Shown here: piece by piece, positions 7,410-15,938 of the stretch
Position numbering within the stretch: position 1 is the first letter of the stretch
Layout: every line of letters begins with the position of its first letter
Assembly: GCA_041485125.1 (NCBI GenBank)
Contig: JBGPIT010000037.1
Span: 1 to 22,973 of the forward strand
Length of the DNA: 22,973 nucleotides
Origin: JBGPIT01 sp041485125
GTDB lineage: Bacteria; Desulfobacterota; Binatia; UTPRO1
Direction of reading: 5' to 3'
The notes under the pieces: model-generated
What the model was told of the DNA's origin: nothing
The model's input: the letters and a program-made list of their open reading frames with translations, nothing else
The model's database searches: none
Translations under genes and position numbers: made by a program

Positions 7410-8237
7410 TCAGGCGCGGCGGTGCGGCAACACCGCGACTACGCCGTCGGCGTCGCGCACGATCCGAACCTCGGCGTCGAAGACCGCCCGGATCGTCTCC
7501 TCGGTGATCACGGCCTCGCAGCGCCCTTCGATCGCGAGCCGGCCTTCTCGGAGGAACGCGATGCGATCGAAGTACATCGACGCGATCGTGAGGTCGTGCA
7601 GGACGGCGACGACCGTCACCCGCTCGTCCCGGTTGAGCTCGCGGATCAGCTCGAGGATCTCGATCGCGTGCCGCAGATCGAGAAACGTCGTCGGCTCGTC
7701 GAGCAGAAGGAGGCGCGGCTCTTGCGCCAGCGCGCGGGCGAGGATCACGCGCTGGCGCTCGCCGCCGGAGAGCTCGACGATCGGACGGTGCGCGAGCTCG
7801 AGGACGCCGGTCCGCGCCATCGCGCGCTCGGCGATCGCGAGATCGTCGGCGCTTTCGAGACCGATGCCGTGCAGATGCGGCGCGCGCCCCATCAAGACCA
7901 TCTCGGCGACGGTGTAGGGAAAGAGCACACTCGTATCTTGCGGCACGACCGCGATCTGACGCGCCAAGGCGCGGCGCGCGTAGCGCCGCACGTCGGTGCC
8001 CTCGAGACGGACGACCCCCGCCGCCGGTTGGCGGATGCCAGCGAAGAGCGCGAGCAGTGTCGACTTGCCGGCGCCGTTCGGCCCGGCGAGCGCGAGCATG
8101 TCGCCGCGCCCGACCCGCAAGCTGACGTCGTGCAGGACCGGCCGGGTCGCGTACGCGAAATCGACATGCTCGGCGGCGAGCATCACCTCGCCGTCGGCCG
8201 TCGGAGCGGCCGCGCGGGCGTCGAGCGCGCTCGTCAC
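7410..8237 (-). CDS. btuD: Cobalamin ABC transporter ATP-binding protein (BtuD-like)
   Basis: A 275-residue ABC ATPase of the iron-siderophore/vitamin B12 (FecE/BtuD) class, predicted to drive the BtuC channel at the inner membrane. Walker A GPNGAGKST is at 52-60, Q-loop Gln100 (VVPQDTSV), signature LSGGERQR from 156, Walker B LLLLDEPT with Asp180/Glu181, and the switch His214 (VLHDLTIA). The start is the GTG at 8237, overlapping the cobS stop (GTGA); an ATG at 8183 just before the ABC domain (MLAAEHVDFAY) is an alternative. It is the last gene of the cobalamin operon, separated from btuC by seven biosynthetic genes. The cobalamin assignment comes from operon context, since the ATPase alone could also serve a siderophore transporter. 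Confidence 0.93.
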   Translation of the reverse strand: MTSALDARAAAPTADGEVMLAAEHVDFAYATRPVLHDVSLRVGRGDMLALAGPNGAGKSTLLALFAGIRQPAAGVVRLEGTDVRRYARRALARQIAVVPQDTSVLFPYTVAEMVLMGRAPHLHGIGLESADDLAIAERAMARTGVLELAHRPIVELSGGERQRVILARALAQEPRLLLLDEPTTFLDLRHAIEILELIRELNRDERVTVVAVLHDLTIASMYFDRIAFLREGRLAIEGRCEAVITEETIRAVFDAEVRIVRDADGVVAVLPHRRA

Positions 8238-8974
8238 AGCGGCGGTCCGAGCCGCACCGTCGCGGCGACCAGGAAGACGACCTCGCCGAGCTCGATCGCG
8301 GCACCGTAGACGTCGCCGGTGAGGCCGCCGAGCATCGCGCCGACCCGCCAGGCGAAGAGGAGCGCGACCGCGAGCGCGGCCACGAACGGCAGCGGCGTGC
8401 CGAGCCAGAGCCCAAGGGCGACGACCAGCGCCGTCGCGACCGCGAGCTCCGCCAGGCCGCGACCGGTGCGAAACGCGATCCCGAGCCCTTCGCGCCGCGC
8501 GTACGGAAAGAACGCGACCAGCGGCACCACCGCCCAGCGAGCCGCGGCGGGAAAGACGATGACCGCCGGGAGCCCGACGTGGGCGATCACCTCGGCGAGC
8601 GCCACGACTTTCGCGATCAAGACGAGCGCGACGGCGACCGCGCCGTGCGCGCCGACGCGGCTGTCGCGCATGATCTCGAGCATGCGATCGCGATCGTGAC
8701 GGCCGCCGCCCCAGGCATCGAAGACGTCGGCGAGGCCGTCGAGATGGAGGCCGCCGGTGAGCATCGCGAGCATCGTCACGACCGTGACCGCGACGAGCGA
8801 CGGCGTCAGCACCCCGCGCAGCAGCCACGCGACCCCGCCGAGGACGAGGCCGAGCGCGAGACCGACCGCGGGAAAGAACGCCAGCGCGCGCGCCAGCTCC
8901 CCCTCACGCGCCGGCGCGATCCGGAGCGGCAGGCGCGTCAGGAAGACGACCGCGAGGAGAAACGATCTCAGCAT
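8234..8974 (-). CDS. cobS: Adenosylcobinamide-GDP ribazoletransferase (cobalamin synthase)
   Basis: A 246-residue polytopic inner-membrane enzyme that joins adenosylcobinamide-GDP to alpha-ribazole (or its phosphate), the last assembly step of cobalamin. Length matches the E. coli and Salmonella protein (247). The signature GGLHLDGLADVFDAWGGG is at about 74-91, with the metal/phosphate-binding HLDGLAD, followed by MRDSRVGAHG (102-111), both hallmarks of CobS. Six or seven hydrophobic helices are visible. The ATG at 8974 overlaps the cobQ stop by 7 bases. The protein ends at a TGA embedded in the GTGA start of the btuD-like gene. Confidence 0.97.
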   Translation of the reverse strand: MLRSFLLAVVFLTRLPLRIAPAREGELARALAFFPAVGLALGLVLGGVAWLLRGVLTPSLVAVTVVTMLAMLTGGLHLDGLADVFDAWGGGRHDRDRMLEIMRDSRVGAHGAVAVALVLIAKVVALAEVIAHVGLPAVIVFPAAARWAVVPLVAFFPYARREGLGIAFRTGRGLAELAVATALVVALGLWLGTPLPFVAALAVALLFAWRVGAMLGGLTGDVYGAAIELGEVVFLVAATVRLGPPL

Positions 8975-10521
8975 CGGGCGGCGACCAGACGATCGATGCC
9001 GGCAAGACGCGCGATCGCGGCGAGATCGACGTGCGCCGCGACGATCGTGGCGAGGCGGTCGTACTCGGCGTCGCGATCCCGGCCGCGCGCGCCGCGGGCG
9101 TGAGGTACCAAGCCTTTCCGCTCCCGCAGGAACGCGAGCAGGCGCGCGCGCACGGCGTCGTTCTCGAAAACACCGTGCAGCATCGTCCCGACCACGACGC
9201 CGCCACTGCCGATCGCGCCGTCGAGCGCCCGCTCGCGCGTGCCGTTCCGACTGTGGATCTCGAATGCCGCCGGCGCTGCGCCGACGAGCTCGACCGTCCC
9301 CATGTGAAGCTCGTAGCCAGTGACCTCGTCGCCGCCAATCGGTGCGAGGAACGACGGAGCGGCGGCCGTCGCAACGACCCGTGCGACCCGCTTCGTCGGC
9401 GCGAAGCGGGTGCGCACGGGCAAGAGGCCGAGTCCCTCCGTCCGCGTGATCGGCGACTCGACGTGCTCGGGGTCGTCGATCACGGTGCCGAGCATCTGGC
9501 ACCCGCCGCAGATGCCGAGAATGGGCGCGCCCCGGCCGGCGCGGGCGCAGAGCGCAGCGACGAAGCCGTGCGCCGTGAGCCAACCGAGGTCGGCGACCGT
9601 GCTCTTCGATCCCGGCACCACGACGAGGTCGGCGGTCGCGAGCGCCGCGACGTCGTCGACGAAGCGCAGGGCCACGTCGGGCGCGTCGTCGAGCGGATCG
9701 AAGTCGTCGAAGTTCGCGATCCGCGGCAAGCGAATGACGGCGATCTCGATCGCGTGCGGCGCGGCGGGCGCGCGCTCGGCTCGCTCGTCGAGCGCGACCG
9801 AGTCCTCGGCGGCGATGCGCAGGCGCGGGATCATCGGCACGACGCCGAGGACGGGCACGCCGGTGCGCTCGTGCAGCATGCCGAGCCCGGGCTCGAGCAG
9901 GCGAAGGTCGCCGCGGAACTTGTTGATGATGAAGCCGCGGACGCGGGCCCGCTCGTCGGGCTCGAGCAGCGCGAGCGTGCCGACGAGGGCGGCGAACACG
10001 CCGCCGCGATCGATGTCGGCGGCGAGGAGGACGGGCGCGTCGGCGAGCCGCGCGACGTGCATGTTGGCGAGATCGCGGTCGCGCAGGTTGATCTCGGCCG
10101 GGCTCCCTGCCCCTTCGATCACCACCAGCTCGTACTCGCGCCGGAGCGTCGCGAGCGCGTCGGCGATCACCGCGCGCAGATCGGGAAGCGCCGGCGGATA
10201 GTCTGTCGCCGCGACCGTCGCGACCGGCCGGCCGCACACGACGATCTGCGCGCGCATGTCGGCCTCGGGCTTGAGCAGGATCGGATTCATCTCGACCGCC
10301 GGCTCGATCCGCGCCGCGGCGGCCTGCACCGCCTGCGCGCGGCCGATCTCGCCGCCGTCGGGGGTCACCCACGAGTTGAGCGACATGTTCTGCGCCTTGA
10401 ACGGCGCCACCCGCACGCCGCGATCGCGGAAGATGCGGCAGAGCGCGGTGACGAGCAGGCTCTTCCCGACCGACGAACCGGTCCCCTGGACCATCAACGT
10501 CGCGGCGAGCCCGGCGGTCAC
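8968..10521 (-). CDS. cobQ: Cobyric acid synthase
   Basis: A 517-residue glutamine-dependent amidotransferase (CobQ/CbiP) that amidates side chains b, d, e and g of adenosylcobyrinate a,c-diamide to give cobyric acid. The N-terminal P-loop-type ATP-binding domain begins VQGTGSSVGKSLLV (11-24), followed by the characteristic FKAQNMSLNSWV (41-52). The C-terminal class I glutaminase domain carries the Cys338 nucleophile in LGICGGCQMLG and the catalytic His449 in GTMLHGVFEND. The start is the GTG at 10521, overlapping the cobD stop (GTGA). The frame is open further upstream only as a shadow of cobD. The family is usually about 485-510 residues, so the protein is complete. Confidence 0.97.
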   Translation of the reverse strand: MTAGLAATLMVQGTGSSVGKSLLVTALCRIFRDRGVRVAPFKAQNMSLNSWVTPDGGEIGRAQAVQAAAARIEPAVEMNPILLKPEADMRAQIVVCGRPVATVAATDYPPALPDLRAVIADALATLRREYELVVIEGAGSPAEINLRDRDLANMHVARLADAPVLLAADIDRGGVFAALVGTLALLEPDERARVRGFIINKFRGDLRLLEPGLGMLHERTGVPVLGVVPMIPRLRIAAEDSVALDERAERAPAAPHAIEIAVIRLPRIANFDDFDPLDDAPDVALRFVDDVAALATADLVVVPGSKSTVADLGWLTAHGFVAALCARAGRGAPILGICGGCQMLGTVIDDPEHVESPITRTEGLGLLPVRTRFAPTKRVARVVATAAAPSFLAPIGGDEVTGYELHMGTVELVGAAPAAFEIHSRNGTRERALDGAIGSGGVVVGTMLHGVFENDAVRARLLAFLRERKGLVPHARGARGRDRDAEYDRLATIVAAHVDLAAIARLAGIDRLVAARC

Positions 10522-11642
10522 GATGCGCCGGTCGGCCGGCCGCGGACGCCGGCTCCCTCGAGCTCGATCGCGAGCGCCGCACACACGCGCGCGTTCTCTT
10601 CCGGACGGCGCGTCGCGATGCGGATGTGGTCGGGCAAGCCGAACGACGCACAGTCGCGCACCAGGACCTGGTGTCGCACCAGCAGGCGCCGGCGCAGCTC
10701 GGCCGCGTCCGAAACCAGCACGAGGAAATAGAAGGTCGAGGTCGGCTCTGGCACCAGGCCGATCGCGCGCAGCGCCTCGACGAAACGATCGCGATCGCCG
10801 AGGAGCACGCGACGGCTCCGCGCGACGAGCTCGCCCGCATCGCAAGCAGCAACGGCCGCCGCCTGCGCCATCGCGCTCGTCGTCCACGCCGGACGCGCGC
10901 GCTCGATCCGGGCCGCCAGCTCTTCGCATGCGATGACGTAGCCGACCCGCACGCCGGCGAGCGCATGCTCCTTGGTGAGCGACCGGACGCGCACCGCGTT
11001 TTCTGGAAGCGGCACGTCCGCGTCGGCCCAATGCTCACTCAGCGAGAGAAAGGCCTCGTCGACGACGAACGTCACGCGCGGATTCCCCGCGGCCAGCGCC
11101 GCTACGTCGGCGGCGCGCAGCGCCTCGCCCGTCGGGTTGTTGGGGGCGCAGAGATAGACCACGTCGGCGCTGTGCGCGGCGATCGCCGCGGCGACTGCCG
11201 CGACCTCCGGAAGCGTGCTCGGTCGCGCGCCGGCACAGGGGACCAGCTGGCCCCCCGACGCGGCGGTGGCCGCGGCGAACTCGGCGAAGGTCGGTTGCGG
11301 GATCAGGACGCGCGTGCCGCGGCCGACGAGGACCCGCGCCAGCGTCCACAATAGATCCGCTGCGCCGTTGCCGAGGACGATGCGCGCGGGCACCGTCCCG
11401 CCCAGGCGCGCGAGCGCCACGCGGGCGCCGGTCGCGCTCGGATCGGGATAGGTCGCGAGCGGCGCGGCGCGCACCGCGGCGGCAACCGACGGCGCCGGAC
11501 CGTAGGGATTGACGCTGACGCTGCAATCGACGACGTCGCGCGCGTCGACGCCGAGGGCGTCGAGCTCGGCGGGCACGAGGCCGCCGTGCACGCGAGCGCC
11601 CGCCGGCGGCGGGAATCCGCCGTCGTCGTCACGCGCCGCCAC
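10518..11642 (-). CDS. cobD: Threonine-phosphate decarboxylase (PLP, class I aminotransferase fold)
   Basis: A 374-residue PLP enzyme predicted to convert L-threonine-O-3-phosphate to (R)-1-amino-2-propanol phosphate, the linker later attached by CbiB. The N-terminal HGG (19-21) and DCSVSVNPYGP (39-49) are typical of CobD. The PLP-binding residues are visible: PNNPTG (167-172), Asp195 in VVDEAF, and Lys224 in SLTKEHALAGVRVGY, the internal aldimine lysine. Homologues include histidinol-phosphate aminotransferases, but the position between cbiB and cobQ makes the cobalamin role much more likely. The GTG at 11642 overlaps the end of cbiB by 14 bases; a GTG at codon 18 is a less likely alternative. 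In the Pseudomonas nomenclature this gene is cobC. Confidence 0.94.
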   Translation of the reverse strand: MAARDDDGGFPPPAGARVHGGLVPAELDALGVDARDVVDCSVSVNPYGPAPSVAAAVRAAPLATYPDPSATGARVALARLGGTVPARIVLGNGAADLLWTLARVLVGRGTRVLIPQPTFAEFAAATAASGGQLVPCAGARPSTLPEVAAVAAAIAAHSADVVYLCAPNNPTGEALRAADVAALAAGNPRVTFVVDEAFLSLSEHWADADVPLPENAVRVRSLTKEHALAGVRVGYVIACEELAARIERARPAWTTSAMAQAAAVAACDAGELVARSRRVLLGDRDRFVEALRAIGLVPEPTSTFYFLVLVSDAAELRRRLLVRHQVLVRDCASFGLPDHIRIATRRPEENARVCAALAIELEGAGVRGRPTGAS

Positions 11643-12576
11643 GCACCGCCTCGATCACGATCGCCAGTGCCGCGACCGCGACGCTCACCGTCACCACGAC
11701 CAGCCGCCACGCCCGATCGATCGCCGCCAGCGCGAGTGGCTCGTCGGCGTCGCCGAGCCGGTAGTGACCGGGCTTCTCGAGCACCACGCCGAGGAGGCCG
11801 GCCATCGCGGCCATCGGCCGGCCCGCGTTCGGGCTCGCGGTGCGGCGCCCGTCGCGCGCGAGCACGCGCCAGCCGCGCCGCGGATCGAGTCCGACCAACC
11901 AACCCGCGAGGAGCAAGAAGGCCGCGGTGAGACGGGCCGGCACGAAGCTCACCACGTCGTCGAGCCGCGCCGAGACCTTGCCGAGATACTCGTAGCGCCC
12001 GCGGTATCCCAGCATCGAATCGAGCGTGTTGACGGCGCGATAGAACACCGCGCCCGGTACGCCGAAGAGCGCGTAGTAGCAGAGCGGCCCGATCACGCTG
12101 TCCGAGGCGTTCTCCGCGACCGACTCGACGGTCGCGGCGACGAGCGCCGGCTCGTCGAGCGCGCTCGCGTCGCGGCTGCAGAGGCTCCGCAATCCCGAGC
12201 GTGCGTCCGCCAACGACCCGCGCGCGAGGGCGGTGCGGACGGCACCCGCCGCGCGCCCGAGCTCGCGGATCGCGAAGGTCGACGTCAGCAGCACGGTCGC
12301 GGCCGCGAATTGCAGCCACGGGAGCGGCGCGAGCCACGCGAGCAGCGCCCACGCCGCGACCGCGAAGAAGAGCGGGATCGCGAGCGCCAGCACGGCACCG
12401 ATCGCCAGCTGCGCGGGCGGCGGACGATCGTGGCCCGCACGCTCGCCAAGCGCGATCACCCGCCCGATCCACACCACCGGATGCACGCGCGCCGGCAGCT
12501 CGCCCGCGAGCACGTCGACGAGGACGGCCGCGACCAGCACCGCGACCGACGGCGCGGCGGCGTCGCCGAGCATCAC
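11629..12576 (-). CDS. cbiB: Adenosylcobinamide-phosphate synthase
   Basis: A 315-residue polytopic membrane protein that attaches aminopropanol phosphate to adenosylcobyric acid. CbiB motifs are clear: HPVVWIGRVI (32-41), VESVAENASDSVIGP (150-164), AVFYRAVNTLDSMLGYR (176-192) and, near the C-terminus, SPNAGRPMAAMAGLLGV and LEKPGHY. It has several hydrophobic helices and matches the family length of about 310-320. It starts either at the GTG 12576 (GTGA overlap with the cobT stop) or at the adjoining ATG 12573. In the Pseudomonas nomenclature this gene is cobD. Confidence 0.97.
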   Translation of the reverse strand: MMLGDAAAPSVAVLVAAVLVDVLAGELPARVHPVVWIGRVIALGERAGHDRPPPAQLAIGAVLALAIPLFFAVAAWALLAWLAPLPWLQFAAATVLLTSTFAIRELGRAAGAVRTALARGSLADARSGLRSLCSRDASALDEPALVAATVESVAENASDSVIGPLCYYALFGVPGAVFYRAVNTLDSMLGYRGRYEYLGKVSARLDDVVSFVPARLTAAFLLLAGWLVGLDPRRGWRVLARDGRRTASPNAGRPMAAMAGLLGVVLEKPGHYRLGDADEPLALAAIDRAWRLVVVTVSVAVAALAIVIEAVRGGA

Positions 12577-13637
12577 GCGCCGGCGTCCGTCACGCCCGCG
12601 GCGTCGAACGTCGCCATCTCGTGCAGGATATGGAGCGCGGCGTCGACGAGCGTCATCGCGAGCGCCGCGCCGGTTCCCTCGCCGAGACGCAGCTCGAGAT
12701 CGAGGAGCGGTGTCAGGCCGAGCGCGGCCAACACGCGCTGATGCCCGATCTCGACCGAACGGTGCGAGGCGATCAGGTAGTCGGCCGCGGCCGGCGCGAG
12801 CCGCACCGCGACCAGCGCCGCGACCCCGGCGATGAAGCCGTCGACGACGACCGGTACGCGCTCCGCGGCGGCGCCGAGGACGACGCCGGCGAGGCAGCCG
12901 ATCTCGAAGCCGCCGACCTTGGCGAGCGCGTCGAGCGCGTCGTCGGCACGCGGACGGTTCCGCGCAATGCCACGACGGATGGCGTCGAGCTTGCGCGCGA
13001 GGCCGGCGTCGTCGATGCCCGTCCCGCGCCCGGTGACGTCGGCGGGATCGGCGCCGGTGAGGACCGCCGCGAGTGCGCTCGACGCCGTGGTGTTGCCGAT
13101 CCCCATGTCGCCGGTGCCGAGCAGCGAGACGCCGCCCCGGGTCAGCTCCCGCGCGAGCGCGATCCCGGTCTCGAGCGCCGCTGTGGCCTGCGCCTCGCTC
13201 ATCGCCGGCCCGCGCGTGAAGTTCTCGGTGCCGGGACCGAGTCGATGCGAGCGGATCAGCGGCGACGTCGCGACCGGCTCGGCGACGCCCATGTCGACGA
13301 CGACGACCTCGGCGCCGGCGTGCCGCGCCAGGACGTTGATCGCCGCACCGCCGCGCGCGAAGTTGAGGAGCATCTGCGCGGTCACCTCGCGCGGGTAGGC
13401 GCTCACGCCCTCCGCGCTGACACCGTGGTCGGCGCTCGCCACCACGATCGCCTTCCGCGGCAACGGCGGCGTCGCGATGCCGCGGATGGCGGCGACGCGG
13501 CAGGCGAGCTCTTCGAGGCGGCCGAGGCTGCGGCGCGGCTTGGTCTTGCCGTCGAGACGGCGCTGGGTCTCCGCGGCGACGGCGCGATCGGGCGCGACGA
13601 TCGCGGCGCAGGTGTCGCGCAGAACGTCGCGCGTCAC
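12573..13637 (-). CDS. cobT: Nicotinate-nucleotide-dimethylbenzimidazole phosphoribosyltransferase
   Basis: A 354-residue cytosolic enzyme that transfers phosphoribose from nicotinate mononucleotide to the lower-ligand base, making alpha-ribazole phosphate. The motif LLGTGDMGIGNTTASSAL (172-189) and the C-terminal RLGEGTGAALAM with catalytic Glu320 (E317 in Salmonella) are present, as are VASADHGVSAEGVSAYP (67-83) and the family-typical DGFIAGVAAL (266-275). Length equals the usual 350-356. The start is the GTG at 13637, overlapping the cobU stop (GTGA). No bluB for base synthesis is in the window, so the base must be made elsewhere or scavenged. Confidence 0.98.
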   Translation of the reverse strand: MTRDVLRDTCAAIVAPDRAVAAETQRRLDGKTKPRRSLGRLEELACRVAAIRGIATPPLPRKAIVVASADHGVSAEGVSAYPREVTAQMLLNFARGGAAINVLARHAGAEVVVVDMGVAEPVATSPLIRSHRLGPGTENFTRGPAMSEAQATAALETGIALARELTRGGVSLLGTGDMGIGNTTASSALAAVLTGADPADVTGRGTGIDDAGLARKLDAIRRGIARNRPRADDALDALAKVGGFEIGCLAGVVLGAAAERVPVVVDGFIAGVAALVAVRLAPAAADYLIASHRSVEIGHQRVLAALGLTPLLDLELRLGEGTGAALAMTLVDAALHILHEMATFDAAGVTDAGA

Positions 13638-14200
13638 GCGACGCCCTCCGCGTCGACGAGCGCGACCGGCGCCGGCCGGAGGCGCAGGATCGCGCCGAGG
13701 GCGCCGAAGTAGACCTCGTCGGCGTGGGCCGCGGCGCGCTGGTGCACGGCGCCCGTCAAGTCGACGAAGGCGCGCCCGAGGGTGTGCTCGGAGACGAGGC
13801 CCATGCCGACCTCGCTCGTCACCACGATCGTCTCGACGGTGCGCCGCGCGATCGCGGCGATCAGCGCGTCGATGTCGTGCTGAATCTGTACAACCGGCGT
13901 GGCGCGCAGGAGCAGGTTCGCGATCCAGAGCGCGAGCGAGTCGATGACGACCACCTCCGTGCCCGGCTTCGCCGACGCGCGCTCGAATGCCTCGCAGAGC
14001 GCGAGCGGCTCCTCGATGGTCGCGAAGTCGTCGCCGCGCTCGGCGACGTGACGGGCGATGCGCTGGTGCATCTCGTCGTCGCCCGCCTCGCCGGTCGCGA
14101 TGAAGGTCCGGCGCGTGCCGCGCTTGCGGGCGAGCGCGAGCGCGAAGGCGCTCTTGCCGCAGCGCACGCCGCCGCCAACGAGCACGACGCGGCCGCTCAC
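13634..14200 (-). CDS. cobU: Adenosylcobinamide kinase / guanylyltransferase
   Basis: A 188-residue bifunctional enzyme that phosphorylates adenosylcobinamide and then transfers GMP to it, activating the corrinoid for CobS. The P-loop at 9-17 reads GGGVRCGKS instead of the usual GGARSGKS. IATGEAGDDEMHQRIARH follows, where His51 aligns with the guanylylated His46 of Salmonella CobU. The C-terminal block EVGMGLVSEHTLGRAF, then FVDLTGAVHQRAA and ADEVYF, is diagnostic. Length is close to the 180-residue norm. The GTG at 14200 overlaps the cbiZ stop (GTGA). Confidence 0.96.
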   Translation of the reverse strand: MSGRVVLVGGGVRCGKSAFALALARKRGTRRTFIATGEAGDDEMHQRIARHVAERGDDFATIEEPLALCEAFERASAKPGTEVVVIDSLALWIANLLLRATPVVQIQHDIDALIAAIARRTVETIVVTSEVGMGLVSEHTLGRAFVDLTGAVHQRAAAHADEVYFGALGAILRLRPAPVALVDAEGVA

Positions 14201-14898
14201 GGACGCTCCCGATTCCAGCGCGCGATGCCCTCGACGATCGCGTCGTGGACGACGGCGCCGATCAGATGGCCGGCGACGGTGTGCTTGCCGGCGAAACGGA
14301 TCGCCGCCTCACCGCTCGCCGCATCGCCGAGCGGTGCCGCGATGACGATGCAGTCGGTGCCGGTGCCGCTCGACGGCGCGCCGCTCCGACGACTCGGGAC
14401 GGCGGCCTCGAGAACGGCGGTCGAGCGGGCCTCCGCCGCGAGCGCGAGCGCTTCGAGCATGGCCTCTTCTCGCATCGGCGTCGCGACGTGACAAAGGAGG
14501 TTGATCGTGCCGGCGTGCCGCCCCTCCGCGTCGCTGGCGTCCTCGACCGGCGGGTCACCGGCGCGGAGCGCGTTGCTGAGACCGACCGTCGCGATGCAGC
14601 GCGCCTCGAGGCCGGCGAGCCCGCACCGCCGCTCGCTGTAGGTCGCGAGCGAGCGGCTCGTCAGCAAGCCGACCGCGCCGCCGAGCCCGGCGCCGTCGAG
14701 AACGCCGCGCAAGAGCGCCTCGGGGTCCGTCTTCGGGCCGAGCGCGTACTCGTCGACGTAGTGCCACACGACGGCGCGCCCGCGCGTGCGCCCGCCGTTC
14801 ACGATCGCCCAGCTGACGAACGCCTGCTCCGCGCCGAAGCGCACCGCGAGCACACGCTCGTCGGCGCTGAGCTCGACCTGGAACGAGGACGCCGTCAC
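14197..14898 (-). CDS. cbiZ: Adenosylcobinamide amidohydrolase
   Basis: A 233-residue member of the CbiZ family, first described in archaea and later in bacteria such as Rhodobacter. It cleaves the aminopropanol-linked arm of (pseudo)cobalamin or cobinamide to give cobyric acid, allowing salvage and lower-ligand replacement. Evidence is the ordered family motifs: LLTSRSLATYSERRC (78-92), ATVGLSNALRAGD (103-115), GTINLLCHV (130-138) and SSGTGTDCIVIAAP (176-189), with the C-terminal FAGKHTVAGHLIGAVVHDAI (202-221). I chose the GTG at 14898, which overlaps the btuC stop (GTGA); the frame continues upstream only as a shadow of btuC. It sits between the transporter gene btuC and cobU, exactly where imported corrinoids would be processed. 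Confidence 0.93.
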   Translation of the reverse strand: MTASSFQVELSADERVLAVRFGAEQAFVSWAIVNGGRTRGRAVVWHYVDEYALGPKTDPEALLRGVLDGAGLGGAVGLLTSRSLATYSERRCGLAGLEARCIATVGLSNALRAGDPPVEDASDAEGRHAGTINLLCHVATPMREEAMLEALALAAEARSTAVLEAAVPSRRSGAPSSGTGTDCIVIAAPLGDAASGEAAIRFAGKHTVAGHLIGAVVHDAIVEGIARWNRERP

Positions 14899-15938
14899 GA
14901 CGCCAGCCTCCGCCGCTCGCGGCGCAGCAGATACGTGAAGAAGGGTGCGCCGCAGAGCGCGGTCACCACCCCGACCGGGATCTCGGTCGCGCCGAAGAGG
15001 GTGCGCGCGATCGTGTCCGCCCAGATGAGGAAGATCGCGCCGACCAGGTACGTCGCCGGCAGGACGAGGCGGTGATCGGCGCCGACGGCGAGTCGCACCA
15101 GGTGCGGCACGACCAGACCGACGAAGCCGATCATGCCGCTCACCGAGACCACCGCGCCCACCAGCATCGAGGCGGCGATGAAGATGACGAGCCGCGCGCG
15201 CGCGACCGAGACGCCGAGCTCGGCGGCGCGATCGTCGCCGAGGCTCAAGCGATCGAGATCGCGGGCGCGGAACACGAGCACGACGAGGCCGACCAGGGTG
15301 TAGGCGCCGAGCGCGGCGACCAGGCGATAGTCGCGGGTGACGAGGCTTCCCATCAACCAGAACAGGATGCCGTGCGCCTGGTAGAAGTCGACGACGGCGT
15401 TGATGAACATCAGGAGCGCGCCCGCGAAGGCGTTGTAGATGACGCCGATCAAGAGCAGCGTGTACGCGTCGAGTCGGCCGCCGACGCGCGCCAGCTGAAA
15501 GACGATCCAGGTGCTGGCGAGCGCGCCCAGAAACGCCGCGACCGGCACGATGACGGTCTCGCCGAGCACGACGGGATGCAGGACCATCGCGCACACGCCG
15601 GCGAGCGCGGCGCCGCTCGAGACGCCGAGGAGATGCGGGTCGGCGAGCGGGTTCCGCAGCAGCGCCTGCAGCGCCGCGCCCGCGGTCGCGAGCGCGCCGC
15701 CGACGACGGCGGCGAGGAGGATGCGCGGTATGCGGGTCTGGAAGAGGATCACCGAATCCGGCGTCGCCGGGCCTTGCCACGCCAGCGCGCGCGTCCAGTC
15801 GATGTGCACCGGGCCGAGCGCGGCCGCGGCGAGGATGCTGACGACGAGCGCGCCCAGCAACGTCCCGTTCACGCCGAGCAGCCGCGACCACGTGAGGTGC
15901 GCGACGGCGAGCGATCGTTGCGGCTGCGCTACGGCCAT
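14895..15938 (-). CDS. btuC: Cobalamin ABC transporter permease (FecCD family)
   Basis: A 347-residue inner-membrane permease with about ten transmembrane helices, the translocation channel of the B12 importer. FecCD/BtuC hallmarks are RIPRILLAAVVGGALATAGA (69-88) then LQALLRNPLADPHLLGVSSG (90-109), the cytoplasmic coupling region DDRAAELGVSV, and SVSGMIGFVGLVVPHLVRL near the C-terminus. The ATG at 15938 is used; the frame upstream shadows btuF. It overlaps the btuF 3' end by 10 bases. Its partner ATPase lies at the far end of the same operon. Confidence 0.95.
   Translation of the reverse strand: MAVAQPQRSLAVAHLTWSRLLGVNGTLLGALVVSILAAAALGPVHIDWTRALAWQGPATPDSVILFQTRIPRILLAAVVGGALATAGAALQALLRNPLADPHLLGVSSGAALAGVCAMVLHPVVLGETVIVPVAAFLGALASTWIVFQLARVGGRLDAYTLLLIGVIYNAFAGALLMFINAVVDFYQAHGILFWLMGSLVTRDYRLVAALGAYTLVGLVVLVFRARDLDRLSLGDDRAAELGVSVARARLVIFIAASMLVGAVVSVSGMIGFVGLVVPHLVRLAVGADHRLVLPATYLVGAIFLIWADTIARTLFGATEIPVGVVTALCGAPFFTYLLRRERRRLAS

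Noticed and set aside
9031..10731. 566-codon plus-strand open frame opposite cobQ
   Set aside because: Antisense shadow of cobQ with charged, repetitive composition and no domain; same explanation for the long plus-strand frames at 3281-4480, 11509-12741, 12201-13712 and 17963-20347.
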